A stretch of DNA of 64,000 nucleotides from Dyadobacter sp. CY323 (GCF_021390245.1 NZ_JAJUXH010000015.1:1-64000), one strand, 5' to 3'; numbered from the stretch's first letter, positions 43,648-52,953 are shown. The notes: generated by a model not told the origin, from the letters alone. A program made the numbers and translations.

Positions 43648-44484
43648 ATGATACACATTGCAGTTCTCATGACCTGCCACAATCGAAAAGTGCAAACCCT
43701 CCACTGTCTGCAAAATTTGTTTTCTCAGCAAGGATTACATCATTCATTCACGTTGCGTACATATCTCGTTGACGATGGTTCAACGGATGGAACCGGCGAG
43801 GCTGTATGTAAGAACTATCCACAAGTTCGTGTAATTAACGGAAATGGGGAACTCTATTGGAATCGAGGAATGTATACGGCATGGAAAGTTGCAGCGGCAG
43901 ACAAATGCGACTCGTACTTATGGCTCAACGATGATACAGAATTATATCCTGATGCAATCAAGCAAATGTTGTTGGCAGCATCACTAACGAATTACAAGTC
44001 TATCATTTGCGGAAGTATTGAATCTCCAACCAACAAGGGAGAGCTTACCTACGGTGGTGGTTCATCCAGAAATAATAGCTATGTCGGAAATTATCCAAAT
44101 GGAGAAATAGAGGCTTGTAATATTATCAATGGAAACTGCGTGTTGATACCTTACGAAGTCTTTCTAGCCGTTGGGAACCTGGATTGGCGGTTTATACACG
44201 CCATAGGAGATAATGACTATGGACTGAGGGCTCATAAGAAAGGTATCCTATCTTATTCAACAGGCGTTTTTGTCGCTTCTTGCGCTAAAAATGAAACACC
44301 TCCGAAATGGTGTATGCCCGAAACGAACTTTATAGATCGAATTAAGAACCTGTATTCACCGCTTGGATATAGTCATCCGGTTGAATTCTTCATATATGAG
44401 AAAAGACATTTCGGTTTGCTAATTGCTTTAAAACATTATTGTTCCATTCACCTACGGTTATTCATACCAAAACTTTGGAAGTAA
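43648..44484 (+). CDS. Glycosyltransferase family 2
   Basis: GT-A transferase, 278 residues. IAVLMTCHNRKVQTLHCLQN at the start, YLVDDGSTDGTGEAV (about 40), and the metal-binding WLNDDTELYPDAI (about 92) in place of a plain DxD. An EACNIINGNCVLIPYEVFL block and GDNDYGLRAHKKG follow, the usual catalytic-base region. It acts in cytoplasmic assembly of the EPS repeat unit. 44 nt after the GT4 gene. Confidence 0.9.
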   Translation: MIHIAVLMTCHNRKVQTLHCLQNLFSQQGLHHSFTLRTYLVDDGSTDGTGEAVCKNYPQVRVINGNGELYWNRGMYTAWKVAAADKCDSYLWLNDDTELYPDAIKQMLLAASLTNYKSIICGSIESPTNKGELTYGGGSSRNNSYVGNYPNGEIEACNIINGNCVLIPYEVFLAVGNLDWRFIHAIGDNDYGLRAHKKGILSYSTGVFVASCAKNETPPKWCMPETNFIDRIKNLYSPLGYSHPVEFFIYEKRHFGLLIALKHYCSIHLRLFIPKLWK

Positions 44485-44518
44485 CGGCATTTTAGCCGAG
44501 ACCCATAAAAATTCTCTT

Positions 44519-45730
44519 ATGAAAAAGGTTTTATTATCCGCTTTTGCATGTGATCCAAGCCAGGGTTCGGAACCAGGGTATGGATGGAACTGGGCAACTG
44601 GCTTAGCGGGGAAAGGTTATGAAGTTCACTGCATGACACGTGGCGAAGGCAGAGAGAACATTGAAGCCTTCGAGAAACCGGCAAATCTGCATTTTCATTA
44701 CATAACTCTGCCTTTGGGCCTAGAAAAGATGTATTCGTTTTCACAGGCAAGCATGTACTTGTATTATATGATTTGGCAGCAACTTGCATTAAAAAAAGGA
44801 AAATCACTTCATAAAAAAATCAGCTTCGACGTCATCCACCATGTTACTTGGGGCAGCATTCAAATGGGTTCTTTCCTTTATAAAATACCTGTCCCATTTA
44901 TATTTGGCCCTTCCGGTGGAGGACAGTTCTCACCGGTGGCATTCAAAAAATATTTCGGAAACAGTTGGAAAGTAGAAGAAACCCGGGTGAAAGTATCCGC
45001 GTTTCTATTGAAGTACAATCCCGCCTGTAAAGAAATGATTAGAAAGGCCGCAGCAATCTGGGTTTCCAATCCTGACACTTCACAACTTGTACATAATGCT
45101 AATGGCACAAAAGTGTTCAGCACCATGGACGCAGCGTTACCGCATAGTTTTTATCCCCCAAAATTCGAGCCAAAGCTAGGAAAAGCCAATGTCTTGAGAT
45201 TATTATGGGTTGGGAGGTTTATGCCGAGAAAAGGGCATATGTTGCTTCTTGATGTAATGGAGAATCTCAGGGACTATCCTGGAATTACATTAACAATGAT
45301 TGGAGATGGGGAGCAGAGAGAGCTTTTTGAAGAATCTGTTGTGCAAAGAGGTCTGCAAGATGCCGTATTCTCAAAAGGTAAAGTTTCATTCTCCCAAGTC
45401 AAACATTTCTATCAGCAATTCGATGCATTTTTCTTTACCTCCTTACGAGATTCATGTCCTGCGCAATTGGTTGAAGCTATGGCCTATGGTATGCCCGTAG
45501 TCACGCTCAACCTTCATGGCCAGGCAATTATCGTCAATGAAAAAACTGGCTTTAGATGTGCTTGTGAAACCCCTGAGCAGGCGATCGAGGCATTGACCCA
45601 TGCTATACTGAGATTATATCGAGAACCGGGGCTTTTAACAGAGATGAGCGCGGATGCTCATGCCTTTGCTTTGGATCAAACCTGGGATCAAAAAATCTCC
45701 AAAATAACTGCTAATTCTTATCCGGCCTAG
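44519..45730 (+). CDS. Glycosyltransferase family 4
   Basis: GT-B transferase, 403 residues. It begins with the family-typical LLSAFACDPSQGSEPGYGWN and later has HVTWGSIQMGSFLYKIPVPF and FGPSGGG. The donor half contains RLLWVGRFMPRKGHMLLLDV (about 223), then SLRDSCPAQLVEAMAYGMPV followed by VTLN (the E-x7-E region, about 310-335). Single EPS assembly step; sugar unknown. 34 nt after the GT2 gene. Confidence 0.92.
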   Translation: MKKVLLSAFACDPSQGSEPGYGWNWATGLAGKGYEVHCMTRGEGRENIEAFEKPANLHFHYITLPLGLEKMYSFSQASMYLYYMIWQQLALKKGKSLHKKISFDVIHHVTWGSIQMGSFLYKIPVPFIFGPSGGGQFSPVAFKKYFGNSWKVEETRVKVSAFLLKYNPACKEMIRKAAAIWVSNPDTSQLVHNANGTKVFSTMDAALPHSFYPPKFEPKLGKANVLRLLWVGRFMPRKGHMLLLDVMENLRDYPGITLTMIGDGEQRELFEESVVQRGLQDAVFSKGKVSFSQVKHFYQQFDAFFFTSLRDSCPAQLVEAMAYGMPVVTLNLHGQAIIVNEKTGFRCACETPEQAIEALTHAILRLYREPGLLTEMSADAHAFALDQTWDQKISKITANSYPA

Positions 45731-45790
45731 TACAGCATGGGCTACCGCTATAAATAGCAAGAAGTCCGAAAAGCAGTTGATTAAAAACCT

Positions 45791-46327
45791 ATGATAAACT
45801 TATTAAAATATTTACGCGACTTAGCGTTAAGATGTATTGTGCTACGCCGATATCAAATCGCAAGGGGTTTCCACGCAGGGGTAAGAGTACGTATTTGGGC
45901 CAGGGATGTGCTAATTATCGGGGAAAATTTTTATATAGGTCGCGACTCGCAGATTGAAACAGATTGCATAATTGGTGATAATGTGATAGTTGCCAATAAA
46001 GTTGGAATTGTAGGCCGTTACGATCATCATTATCAGCAGATAGGTACTCCCATCCGACTGGCATCAAGTATTCGACAACCCAGCTATAACTGGAAAGGCA
46101 AAGGCATAATCACCCGGATCGGAGACGATGTCTGGATAGGATACGGCGCAATAGTTTTGGGTGGAGTCGCTATTGGAAGTGGTGCTATTGTCGCTGCGGG
46201 AGCGGTTGTAACCAAAGATGTTGAACCGTACACCATTGTGGGTGGAAATCCAGCCAGAAAAATAGGCGATCGATTTAGTAATCCGGAAGATAGATTCAAA
46301 CATTGCACACTCTTGAAATCGCTCTAG
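45791..46327 (+). CDS. Hexapeptide-repeat acyltransferase, WcaF-like
   Basis: The third LbH acyltransferase of the locus, 178 residues. Hexads [40 protein letters not shown] and [20 protein letters not shown], then [20 protein letters not shown]. The catalytic-type loop [15 protein letters not shown] with its His pair resembles WcaF-type O-acetyltransferases. It adds an acyl group to a sugar of the repeat unit or lipid intermediate. Confidence 0.88.
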   Translation: MINLLKYLRDLALRCIVLRRYQIARGFHAGVRVRIWARDVLIIGENFYIGRDSQIETDCIIGDNVIVANKVGIVGRYDHHYQQIGTPIRLASSIRQPSYNWKGKGIITRIGDDVWIGYGAIVLGGVAIGSGAIVAAGAVVTKDVEPYTIVGGNPARKIGDRFSNPEDRFKHCTLLKSL

Positions 46328-46358
46328 TATTTTTGAATAATAAGCTTTCTTTATCATT

Positions 46359-47309
46359 ATGTTTTCAACTCCTATTCTTTTCCTGATTTTTAACCGGGTC
46401 GATGTCACCCAGAAAGTCTTCGACCAAATTAAAAAAGTTAGACCAAAGTATTTATATGTAGCGGCAGATGGGCCCCGTAAGCAAAAAGATACTGATATTA
46501 TAAAATGTGAAGAAACGAGACGGATCATAGATCAAGTCGATTGGGATTGTGAAGTACAGACCTTATTCAGAACACAAAATATGGGTTGTGGCCCCGCAGT
46601 AGCAACCGCTATTTCCTGGTTTTTTGAACAGGTTGAGTCAGGAATTGTTTTGGAGGATGATTGTTTTCCCAATACTACATTTTTCCCATATTGCGAGGAA
46701 CTCCTAGAAAAGTACAAGGATGCTGAACAGATAAAATTCATAGGAGGGAATAATTTTCAAAATGGCCAGAAACGTGGTGAAGCAAGCTATTACTTATCTA
46801 GGTATCCGACATCATGGGGATGGGCTTCCTGGCGGCGAAGCTGGCAAGCATTCAATCCAGATATCAGTGATTGCAGAGAAGTCATTGAGAGCGGTCAGAT
46901 TGATAACATATTTAACACTACTAAAGAAAAAAAACATTGGATTAATTCGTTGGTTAAAGCCAGCAATGAAAGAAATAGCGTCTGGGATTTCTATTTTTAT
47001 TTCGCAATTTGGAAACGGGATGGATTGTGCATAACTCCGAATAAGAACCTTGTTATTAATCTTGGTTTTTTCGATCAGGGAACGCACTATTTTTTAAAGG
47101 ATTCCACCAAGACCAATGTAAAAGCAGAAGAGATGGACCTTCCTATGGTGCATCCGGATTCTTTGCAGGTAAACCGGCAAGCAGACAGATATACTTTTGA
47201 CCATTTTTACAGTCATTCACCTCAACGGGCGTTTAGACTTATTCGGGAAAACGGAATAGGATCTATTTTAAGGTACTTCTATATCAGATTCATCAAAGAA
47301 AATGATTAA
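46359..47309 (+). CDS. Glycosyltransferase of the HlpA-like GT-A type
   Basis: A 316-residue GT-A-fold protein. Start STPILFLIFNRVDVTQKVFD, then PKYLYVAADGPRKQKDTD, and acidic IVLEDDCFPNTTFFPYCEEL (about 90) in the place of a DxD. TSWGWASWRRSWQAFNPDIS lies near 145. Such proteins are annotated as nucleotide-diphospho-sugar transferases. In context it is one more EPS assembly enzyme. Confidence 0.8.
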   Translation: MFSTPILFLIFNRVDVTQKVFDQIKKVRPKYLYVAADGPRKQKDTDIIKCEETRRIIDQVDWDCEVQTLFRTQNMGCGPAVATAISWFFEQVESGIVLEDDCFPNTTFFPYCEELLEKYKDAEQIKFIGGNNFQNGQKRGEASYYLSRYPTSWGWASWRRSWQAFNPDISDCREVIESGQIDNIFNTTKEKKHWINSLVKASNERNSVWDFYFYFAIWKRDGLCITPNKNLVINLGFFDQGTHYFLKDSTKTNVKAEEMDLPMVHPDSLQVNRQADRYTFDHFYSHSPQRAFRLIRENGIGSILRYFYIRFIKEND

Positions 47310-47380
47310 CAATCTTTAGCTTGTAGCTATATTACCTCACTTACTTAATATTACTCTCCTCAATCAAAATTACCAAGAAT

Positions 47381-48169
47381 ATGAACTTACGTAAATACAA
47401 AATTTTTATATTGGGAATGGCGTCAATAACTGTTATTGGCATGTCCTATTATTTGATAGACCGATTTTCATATGCTAGAGAAAAATCTTTCTATCGAATC
47501 AGCAATAAAGAAAATAGTACACTTCAAATTGGAATTATCGGGGACAGTTGGGCCGATGGAGATGAATTAAAATTGCTTTTGTCAAAGGATCTTGCGTCAC
47601 GTGAGGTAAAAAATACAATAATCTCATCTGGTCAGTCAGGAGCCAAAAGCAAGGCGATCTATCAAAACTTATTTAGCGAAAGCAATGATAGGTTCTCTAC
47701 TAAGTTCATTGTCGAACGTAACCCTAAATATTGCATAGTCTTTGCCGGGGTTAACGATGCAATTGGCCAGCTAGGAGCCGATTATTACACACATCACATG
47801 TCGTTGATCATAAAAACACTAATACATTACAAAATCAAGCCGGTTATTGTAGAGTTACCCGAATTTGGAATTATTGAACACACTGGTCAAATGAACTACC
47901 TGGCGAGAGAGCGAAACAAAGTGTTTGCTACGTTCACAAATTCAGGTAAACTTGATAACATAAAAGCATACAGGAGGGCACTAGTGGAGACCTTAAAATC
48001 CGAGAATTTAATGAAGAGTGTTATTTTCGTCCACTTTGACAAGGTTTGCACCGATTACGATAATTGCAAGGATCTTTTTGCAGATTACGCTCATTTATCG
48101 AGCAAAGGTAAAAAGCTCCTTAGCGGAGCAATTAATAGTGAATTAGAAAAAGACATAAACGCTCAATAG
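47381..48169 (+). CDS. Membrane-anchored SGNH/GDSL hydrolase in the EPS locus
   Basis: A 262-residue esterase-fold protein with an N-terminal signal anchor (about 5-25, KIFILGMASITVIGMSYYLI). SGNH blocks: IGIIGDSWADG (S56), SSGQSGAKS, VFAGVNDAIGQ and DYAHLSSKGKK (Asp/His). It probably deacetylates the polymer or removes an O-acyl group during export, balancing the three acyltransferases. Last gene of the operon, 71 nt after the HlpA-like transferase. Confidence 0.82.
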   Translation: MNLRKYKIFILGMASITVIGMSYYLIDRFSYAREKSFYRISNKENSTLQIGIIGDSWADGDELKLLLSKDLASREVKNTIISSGQSGAKSKAIYQNLFSESNDRFSTKFIVERNPKYCIVFAGVNDAIGQLGADYYTHHMSLIIKTLIHYKIKPVIVELPEFGIIEHTGQMNYLARERNKVFATFTNSGKLDNIKAYRRALVETLKSENLMKSVIFVHFDKVCTDYDNCKDLFADYAHLSSKGKKLLSGAINSELEKDINAQ

Positions 48170-48237
48170 ACTTATTATCTGGACAAGTGTACGACGAAGG
48201 TCACTATCTCAAAATCTGTGTAAATGGAAATCGGATA

Positions 48238-48756
48238 CTATTTTTCCAAACGACCAATACCTTTCCATTCCCTTTTCATGAGGAACTGTTCTTCTTTTTT
48301 GTTTCCGTCAGCTATTTCTTTCGAATAAACATCAAGATTTGCGCCCACCAGCTTTGCATCTATCAGAATGTTGGCTTTCTGGGTGACTCCGTTGTAATGA
48401 TATTCGATATTACGGTCAATCAAGAACTTATCTACCTCGGTAATTTCAATTTGATCAATCACGCTTTCAACAGGATTGTCCGGATCGTATGGCCCTTGAT
48501 AACCCTCTGGTTTGACGAAATTAGTTGCAGCATATTGGTTAATCCGGATGTGGTTGTTATCGATTTTTGAGATAGTCCATCTGATAAGAAATTCGATCGG
48601 ATAACCATCATAATTTACCTTCTGACTATTGATATACGAGCCAACTAGCTCACCGGTGATGTCCGCGATTTGCTCTGGTTCTGGCTCTGAATCACTTTTA
48701 CAGGCCCCCAATCCGATGGTTAATGCCAATACAAAAAAAAATTTCTTCATCCGCAT
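48238..48756 (-). CDS. Small putative lipoprotein
   Basis: 172 residues with a lipoprotein signal (KKFFFVLALTIGLGAC, lipobox LGAC). The mature part has an acidic linker (KSDSEPEPEQIADI) and a beta-rich domain (NYDGYPIEFLIRWTISKIDN, VDKFLIDRNIEYHYNGVTQK). ATGs at 48756 or 48750 are both possible. I recognise no family. It borders the EPS locus but is on the opposite strand. Confidence 0.8.
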   Translation of the reverse strand: MRMKKFFFVLALTIGLGACKSDSEPEPEQIADITGELVGSYINSQKVNYDGYPIEFLIRWTISKIDNNHIRINQYAATNFVKPEGYQGPYDPDNPVESVIDQIEITEVDKFLIDRNIEYHYNGVTQKANILIDAKLVGANLDVYSKEIADGNKKEEQFLMKREWKGIGRLEK

Positions 48757-49169
48757 GCTTGGTTAACTATGTTATTTTATTGCCAGAGGTACTGATGAAT
48801 GTTTGACGTCATCAATTATTTTGCTTGGCACTGATATGACCCTCCACAATTTCGGTCAATATTATACAAGTATAGGTTATTAACTCATGGTGAACATGTG
48901 TTTTGGGGTGATCAATGCAAAAGCCATGGTGTACGTATGATTTCGTGAAGTTTATGGCAAAGGTCGTTGATTCGCAGGGCAACACGTTAATTAAAGCTGG
49001 AACGCAGGGCTTGTTAGTCTCCGGGTGCTGGGGCTCGCCTGGGATGGTCTAAGAATTGCATGGATAGTACCTATACCTTTCCCTCCCATTCATTCAAAAC
49101 CTTCCCGGATTAATTTCACATCAAAAATGCCGATTTTCCGGACGTATCAAATGGAGTAATAAAAATCCC
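48757..49169. other. Intergenic region before the photolyase-like gene
   Basis: 413 bp, more G+C-rich than the EPS locus. It contains a possible small ORF at 48915-49052 and, near 49070, the single half-site CCTATACC. No promoter or RNA gene was identified. Confidence 0.5.
48915..49052 (+). CDS. Possible small protein of 45 residues
   Basis: ATG at 48915 after GGGGTGAT, a Shine-Dalgarno-like stretch 4 nt upstream, through TAA at 49050-49052. The product begins MQKPWCTYDFVKFMAKVVDS, continues QGNTLIKAGTQGLLVSGCWG and ends SPGMV. The VVDSQGNTLIKAGTQG portion looks like a folded beta segment. It could be a genuine small protein or the remnant of a longer gene. No family was recognised. Confidence 0.3.
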   Translation: MQKPWCTYDFVKFMAKVVDSQGNTLIKAGTQGLLVSGCWGSPGMV

Positions 49170-50651
49170 ATGAAAGCAGTTAACATCATTTTCCCACACC
49201 AACTATTTGAAATAAACCCGATTGCCGAAAACGGTTTTCCGGTTTATTTGCTGGAAGAGACATTGTATTTCAAGCAGTTTGCATTCCATAAGCAAAAAAT
49301 CGCTTTTCACCGGGCCACAATGAAATGGTACGCCGCTTTTCTGGAAGCCAAAAATGTGGAAGTATTTTATATAGAATCGGCCAGCCCGCTCTCAGACGTG
49401 CGGAAGATGGTTGCTGATTTGAAGTCAAAAAATGTTGAGATCATACATTACATTGACCCCACTGATAACTGGCTGGGACAACGCCTGGCCTCAGCTGCTG
49501 CCAAAGCGAACATAGTACTCATTGAATACCAAAATCCTTTATTTTTGAATAGTAAGGAAGAATTGGGTGCATTTTTTCAGCAAAAAAAGAAGAAGTTTTT
49601 CCAGACTGAGTTCTACATTCAGGAGCGGAAAAAACGCAAAATCCTCATAGACGATACAAATGAGCCGGTTGGTGGCTCATGGAGCTACGATGTCGATAAC
49701 CGCAAAAAATATCCCCGCAAAAAACAGCCTCCGCACATTGCTTATCCTGAAACAAACGAATTTTATGAGGAAGCGAAAGCGTACGTTCAGCGGCATTTCA
49801 ATGACAATCTCGGCTATCTAACTAGGTATTCCTTTTATCCGGGGGATCACACCGCAGCAAAAAACTGGCTCAACGATTTCCTCGTCAATCGTTTTCAGGA
49901 ATTCGGGCCCTATGAAGATGCGATCGTGAAAGAAGAAAGCATTTTACATCACGGCATGCTCACTCCGATGCTGAACGTAGGGTTGATCACCCCTCAGGTT
50001 ATTCTTGATGCGGTACTTGAATATGCTCAACGAGAAGATACTCCATTGAATTCTACTGAGGGTTTTATCCGACAGATCATTGGCTGGCGGGAATTTATGC
50101 GGGGTTTTTACGAATCCAAAGGCTCAGTTTCGAGGACAAAAAACTACTGGAATTTCACCAGAAAAATACCCGAGTCCTTTTACAATGGGACAACTGGAAT
50201 TGAGCCCGTGGACAGCACTATCAAGAAGGTTCTCGAGCGTGGATATTGCCATCACATTGAGCGTCTGATGGTTTTGGGAAATTTCATGTTATTATGCGAG
50301 TTCGACCCGGACGATGTGTACCAATGGTTTATGGAATTGTTTATCGATGCGTATGACTGGGTGATGGTTCCGAATGTATATGCCATGAGCCAGTTTGCCG
50401 ATGGCGGACTGATGGCCACCAAACCGTACATAGCCAGCAGCAATTACATTCTGAAAATGAGTAATTACGAAAAAGGCCCATGGCAGGAAATCTGGGATGC
50501 CCTCTTTTGGCGCTTCATGCACGTGCACCGCAGCTTTTTCCAGCAAAATCCAAGGATTGGAATGCTACTGGGAAACTTTGATAAAATGGATGCAAAAAGA
50601 CAAAAGGATTTACTGAATACGGCGCAAAGGTTTTTAATGTCCCTGGATTGA
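49170..50651 (+). CDS. Cryptochrome/photolyase family protein, (6-4)-photolyase-like, without Fe-S cysteines
   Basis: FAD-binding photolyase-family protein, 493 residues, of the prokaryotic (6-4)/FeS-BCP (PhrB) type. N-terminal Rossmann part starts VNIIFPHQLFEINPIAENGF. The FAD and catalytic domain has STEGFIRQIIGWREFMRGFY, ERGYCHHIERLMVLGNFMLL, then VYAMSQFADGGLMATKPYIA. The segment after the KPYIASSNYILKMSNY stretch (about 431-449: EKGPWQEIWDALFW) is short and has no Cys, whereas FeS members usually place three cluster ligands there. Only C360 and C376 remain. It repairs UV lesions or acts as a light receptor; which is unclear. Confidence 0.88.
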   Translation: MKAVNIIFPHQLFEINPIAENGFPVYLLEETLYFKQFAFHKQKIAFHRATMKWYAAFLEAKNVEVFYIESASPLSDVRKMVADLKSKNVEIIHYIDPTDNWLGQRLASAAAKANIVLIEYQNPLFLNSKEELGAFFQQKKKKFFQTEFYIQERKKRKILIDDTNEPVGGSWSYDVDNRKKYPRKKQPPHIAYPETNEFYEEAKAYVQRHFNDNLGYLTRYSFYPGDHTAAKNWLNDFLVNRFQEFGPYEDAIVKEESILHHGMLTPMLNVGLITPQVILDAVLEYAQREDTPLNSTEGFIRQIIGWREFMRGFYESKGSVSRTKNYWNFTRKIPESFYNGTTGIEPVDSTIKKVLERGYCHHIERLMVLGNFMLLCEFDPDDVYQWFMELFIDAYDWVMVPNVYAMSQFADGGLMATKPYIASSNYILKMSNYEKGPWQEIWDALFWRFMHVHRSFFQQNPRIGMLLGNFDKMDAKRQKDLLNTAQRFLMSLD

Positions 50652-50733
50652 ATAGCAGGTCAAATAACTAAAAATCTCTTAAGCTCAACTCGGTCCGGCA
50701 CGACAACTTTCCAGATTCACCTTGTTTGTATGC

Positions 50734-52926
50734 CTAGAAAACAGCATTTACGCTTTGTCCCGCCATTCCGCCAACGGGCATCCTGAAAGTTAGTAGCGTT
50801 TGACCCGCGCCGGCGTCCGAACTTTGAACCTGATCGGAAACCGGTTTCAGTTTGGAGCTTACTTCCAATTGCAGCTGTGAATGGTTGCCGGTAGGATCGG
50901 AAACGGTCAGCTTTGTCACTTTGTCCCCTTTTACTTGTAGCATTACCATACAAGCTTCTTTTGCCGCAACGGATAGTCCCTTTGCGATCTGAATTTTACC
51001 AGGCTTATAAAACACAATTTGAACCACACCCAGACCCACGTGATGCACAGCCTGCATTTCGGGTGAATTGGCGATGATCCGGACAGGCAGGTTTCGGCGA
51101 TAGGCTTCGATTTCGGAAGCTTTTATTCCGGCTACAACAATGTACTGGTAGTCTGCATCGGAAGGTCTTGTACCGTGATCGAGCCAGGCCTTGAAAACGT
51201 CCTTGCTGACCTTCTCGTCGGTAGCCCAGGAATGGTGATTGATTTCCCGCCAGCTGCCTGTTTGCTGCTGATTGCTTACATGCAAACTCACCGGTTTTGT
51301 AAAAATATAAGCCGTGCTGTCATGGTGCACCCAGCTTGCTTTGTCCAGCTTATGCCCGCCTTTTTCGAGCGTACGGATCTTGCCTTCCACCCCGGCCGAC
51401 ACCTGCTCGGTTAACAGGCTTTGGTTCAGTGTTGTTACCACATTATAATCCGAATCCGCAGTAATGCCTGCTCCGAGTGCTACAAATTCTTTGTCGAAAA
51501 AGAACCATGCTTTCTTTGCCTTCAAAGGATCGTGCACGCTGGCGAAATCGAATGCAGCCGCTCCGTAGCGCTGATCGGTTACCCCGCCTGTAAAATCGTT
51601 GATACCCGGTTTGGCAAGTTCTTTCCAATGCGGCAGCTCAGGCTTTTGCAAAACAGTTGTTCCCGGTATTTTTTGCCAGTCCCAAGCCGGAAAAATCCCG
51701 TCGTATTCTTTGCCCGTCCGCGAAATAAAGTTGCTTCCGTCGCCGTAATGGTGGTTTTTAATTCCCTCCTCATTGTGAGGCTGCTCCATGTTGGCGGCCC
51801 GCTTGCTGTGCATCCGTACCGAAACATAATAGTCCGGGCGCTGATGCGTGTAATAATGCGAATGCCAGAAATAGTAATCGCGAGTCAGGTTCGCCTTTGC
51901 TTCCCCTTTTCTGATCCGGATGATATTTTCCAGCTCCGCTTTTCGGTAGGAAGTCGCCGTCAGCAAGTTTTCTGCCAGTTCCGGGCCGGCAGGTTTCAAT
52001 GCACCTTTCCTACTAATGCCCCGGTTTTCAGCCCCGGGATCGGGATATCTTCCGTAAATGTGCGATTGAGAGATCCCATCCAGGAAGTAATCGACCAGCA
52101 GCTTCATCGGCTCGTCGGGTAGCCTGAATTTCGTGCCTTCGGTTTTGACGGCCCAATACGCAAATGCATTCGCATATCCGGTGCCGTAAGCCAGTGTCGA
52201 GATCACATTATCAGTCCGGTGGTGAAAGCTGAGATCCGGCTTCAAGCCCCGGCCGGTTGAGACTTTGATTTCAGAAACCATTACCTCCATTACTTTGGTC
52301 AACACTTCGGGATTACGTTGAAAAAGCGCCTGTTTGGCCCGCATTCCCGCAATCTGTATCAGGTCGCCGCCCGGTCGGGCACCGGAAGCTTCCATATTGG
52401 CCCGGCCTGCTATTCTTACGCCTTCTTTCTTCTGGTTCTCGGTCAGTTCCTCGTCCATGACGAGCAGAATGTTGACCATTAGGTGAGGAGTTCCCATTTC
52501 GTTCCACCACCAGTTTTCACAAATAAAATCATGTGCAAACCAGTAATCGAGCGCATTGGAAACTACTTTTTTTACTTCCGGTTTACCAAAATAGGCGGAG
52601 CCTGGTTTTTTCAATGCACGTGCCAGTTCAAGCATATTGTTGAGGTGCTCGCTGTGCTCAAATCCCGTGCGTGAAACGTCCGTATAATTGATCCCGGGCC
52701 AGGTACCATCTTGTTTTTGAGTGCTAATCAACTCTTCAATGTGCTTTGCATCGACTGTCGGTTTAAGCAGATCTTCCACCACGCGTTTCCTGATTTTTTC
52801 AAGATCCGCGTCAGGCTTACCCTGGCCGGCTTCAACAGGTATAGCAACGTTCTCACCAGGTTTACGCAATTGCTGAGCGTAGGTGAGCTGCGCCAGAAGA
52901 ATGCATAGGATTAAGACTTTTTTCAT
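50734..52926 (-). CDS. Polysaccharide lyase family 8 (hyaluronate/chondroitin/xanthan lyase type)
   Basis: Secreted lyase of about 730 residues that cleaves a uronic-acid polymer by beta-elimination. Signal peptide MKKVLILCILLAQLTYA, which fixes the start at 52926. An N-terminal alpha/alpha toroid holds the PL8 signatures ENWWWNEMGTPHLMVN (about 137-152) and DLSFHHRTDNVISTLAYG followed by TGY (about 231-251; catalytic His/Tyr region). C-terminal beta-sandwich domains follow (for example YGAAAFDFASVHDPLKAKKA). In place of the usual Asn-bearing block the sequence is ASGARPGGDLIQIAG. Last gene of the PUL, 27 nt after heparinase. Confidence 0.88.
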   Translation of the reverse strand: MKKVLILCILLAQLTYAQQLRKPGENVAIPVEAGQGKPDADLEKIRKRVVEDLLKPTVDAKHIEELISTQKQDGTWPGINYTDVSRTGFEHSEHLNNMLELARALKKPGSAYFGKPEVKKVVSNALDYWFAHDFICENWWWNEMGTPHLMVNILLVMDEELTENQKKEGVRIAGRANMEASGARPGGDLIQIAGMRAKQALFQRNPEVLTKVMEVMVSEIKVSTGRGLKPDLSFHHRTDNVISTLAYGTGYANAFAYWAVKTEGTKFRLPDEPMKLLVDYFLDGISQSHIYGRYPDPGAENRGISRKGALKPAGPELAENLLTATSYRKAELENIIRIRKGEAKANLTRDYYFWHSHYYTHQRPDYYVSVRMHSKRAANMEQPHNEEGIKNHHYGDGSNFISRTGKEYDGIFPAWDWQKIPGTTVLQKPELPHWKELAKPGINDFTGGVTDQRYGAAAFDFASVHDPLKAKKAWFFFDKEFVALGAGITADSDYNVVTTLNQSLLTEQVSAGVEGKIRTLEKGGHKLDKASWVHHDSTAYIFTKPVSLHVSNQQQTGSWREINHHSWATDEKVSKDVFKAWLDHGTRPSDADYQYIVVAGIKASEIEAYRRNLPVRIIANSPEMQAVHHVGLGVVQIVFYKPGKIQIAKGLSVAAKEACMVMLQVKGDKVTKLTVSDPTGNHSQLQLEVSSKLKPVSDQVQSSDAGAGQTLLTFRMPVGGMAGQSVNAVF

Positions 52927-52953
52927 CAGGTTCAGGATAATGTCAATCAAGTT

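Noticed and set aside
31389..48169. Mobile element or genomic island with integrase
   Set aside because: No integrase, transposase, tRNA border or direct terminal repeats were seen. Only the base composition differs.
49065..49085. CCTATACC as another copy of the TACAGG-N4-CCTATA motif upstream of the photolyase gene
   Set aside because: Only half of the motif matches and there is no paired site. Likely chance.
51421..52122. 233-residue open frame on the plus strand
   Set aside because: Antisense to the PL8 gene, which has a strong family match. No start signal.
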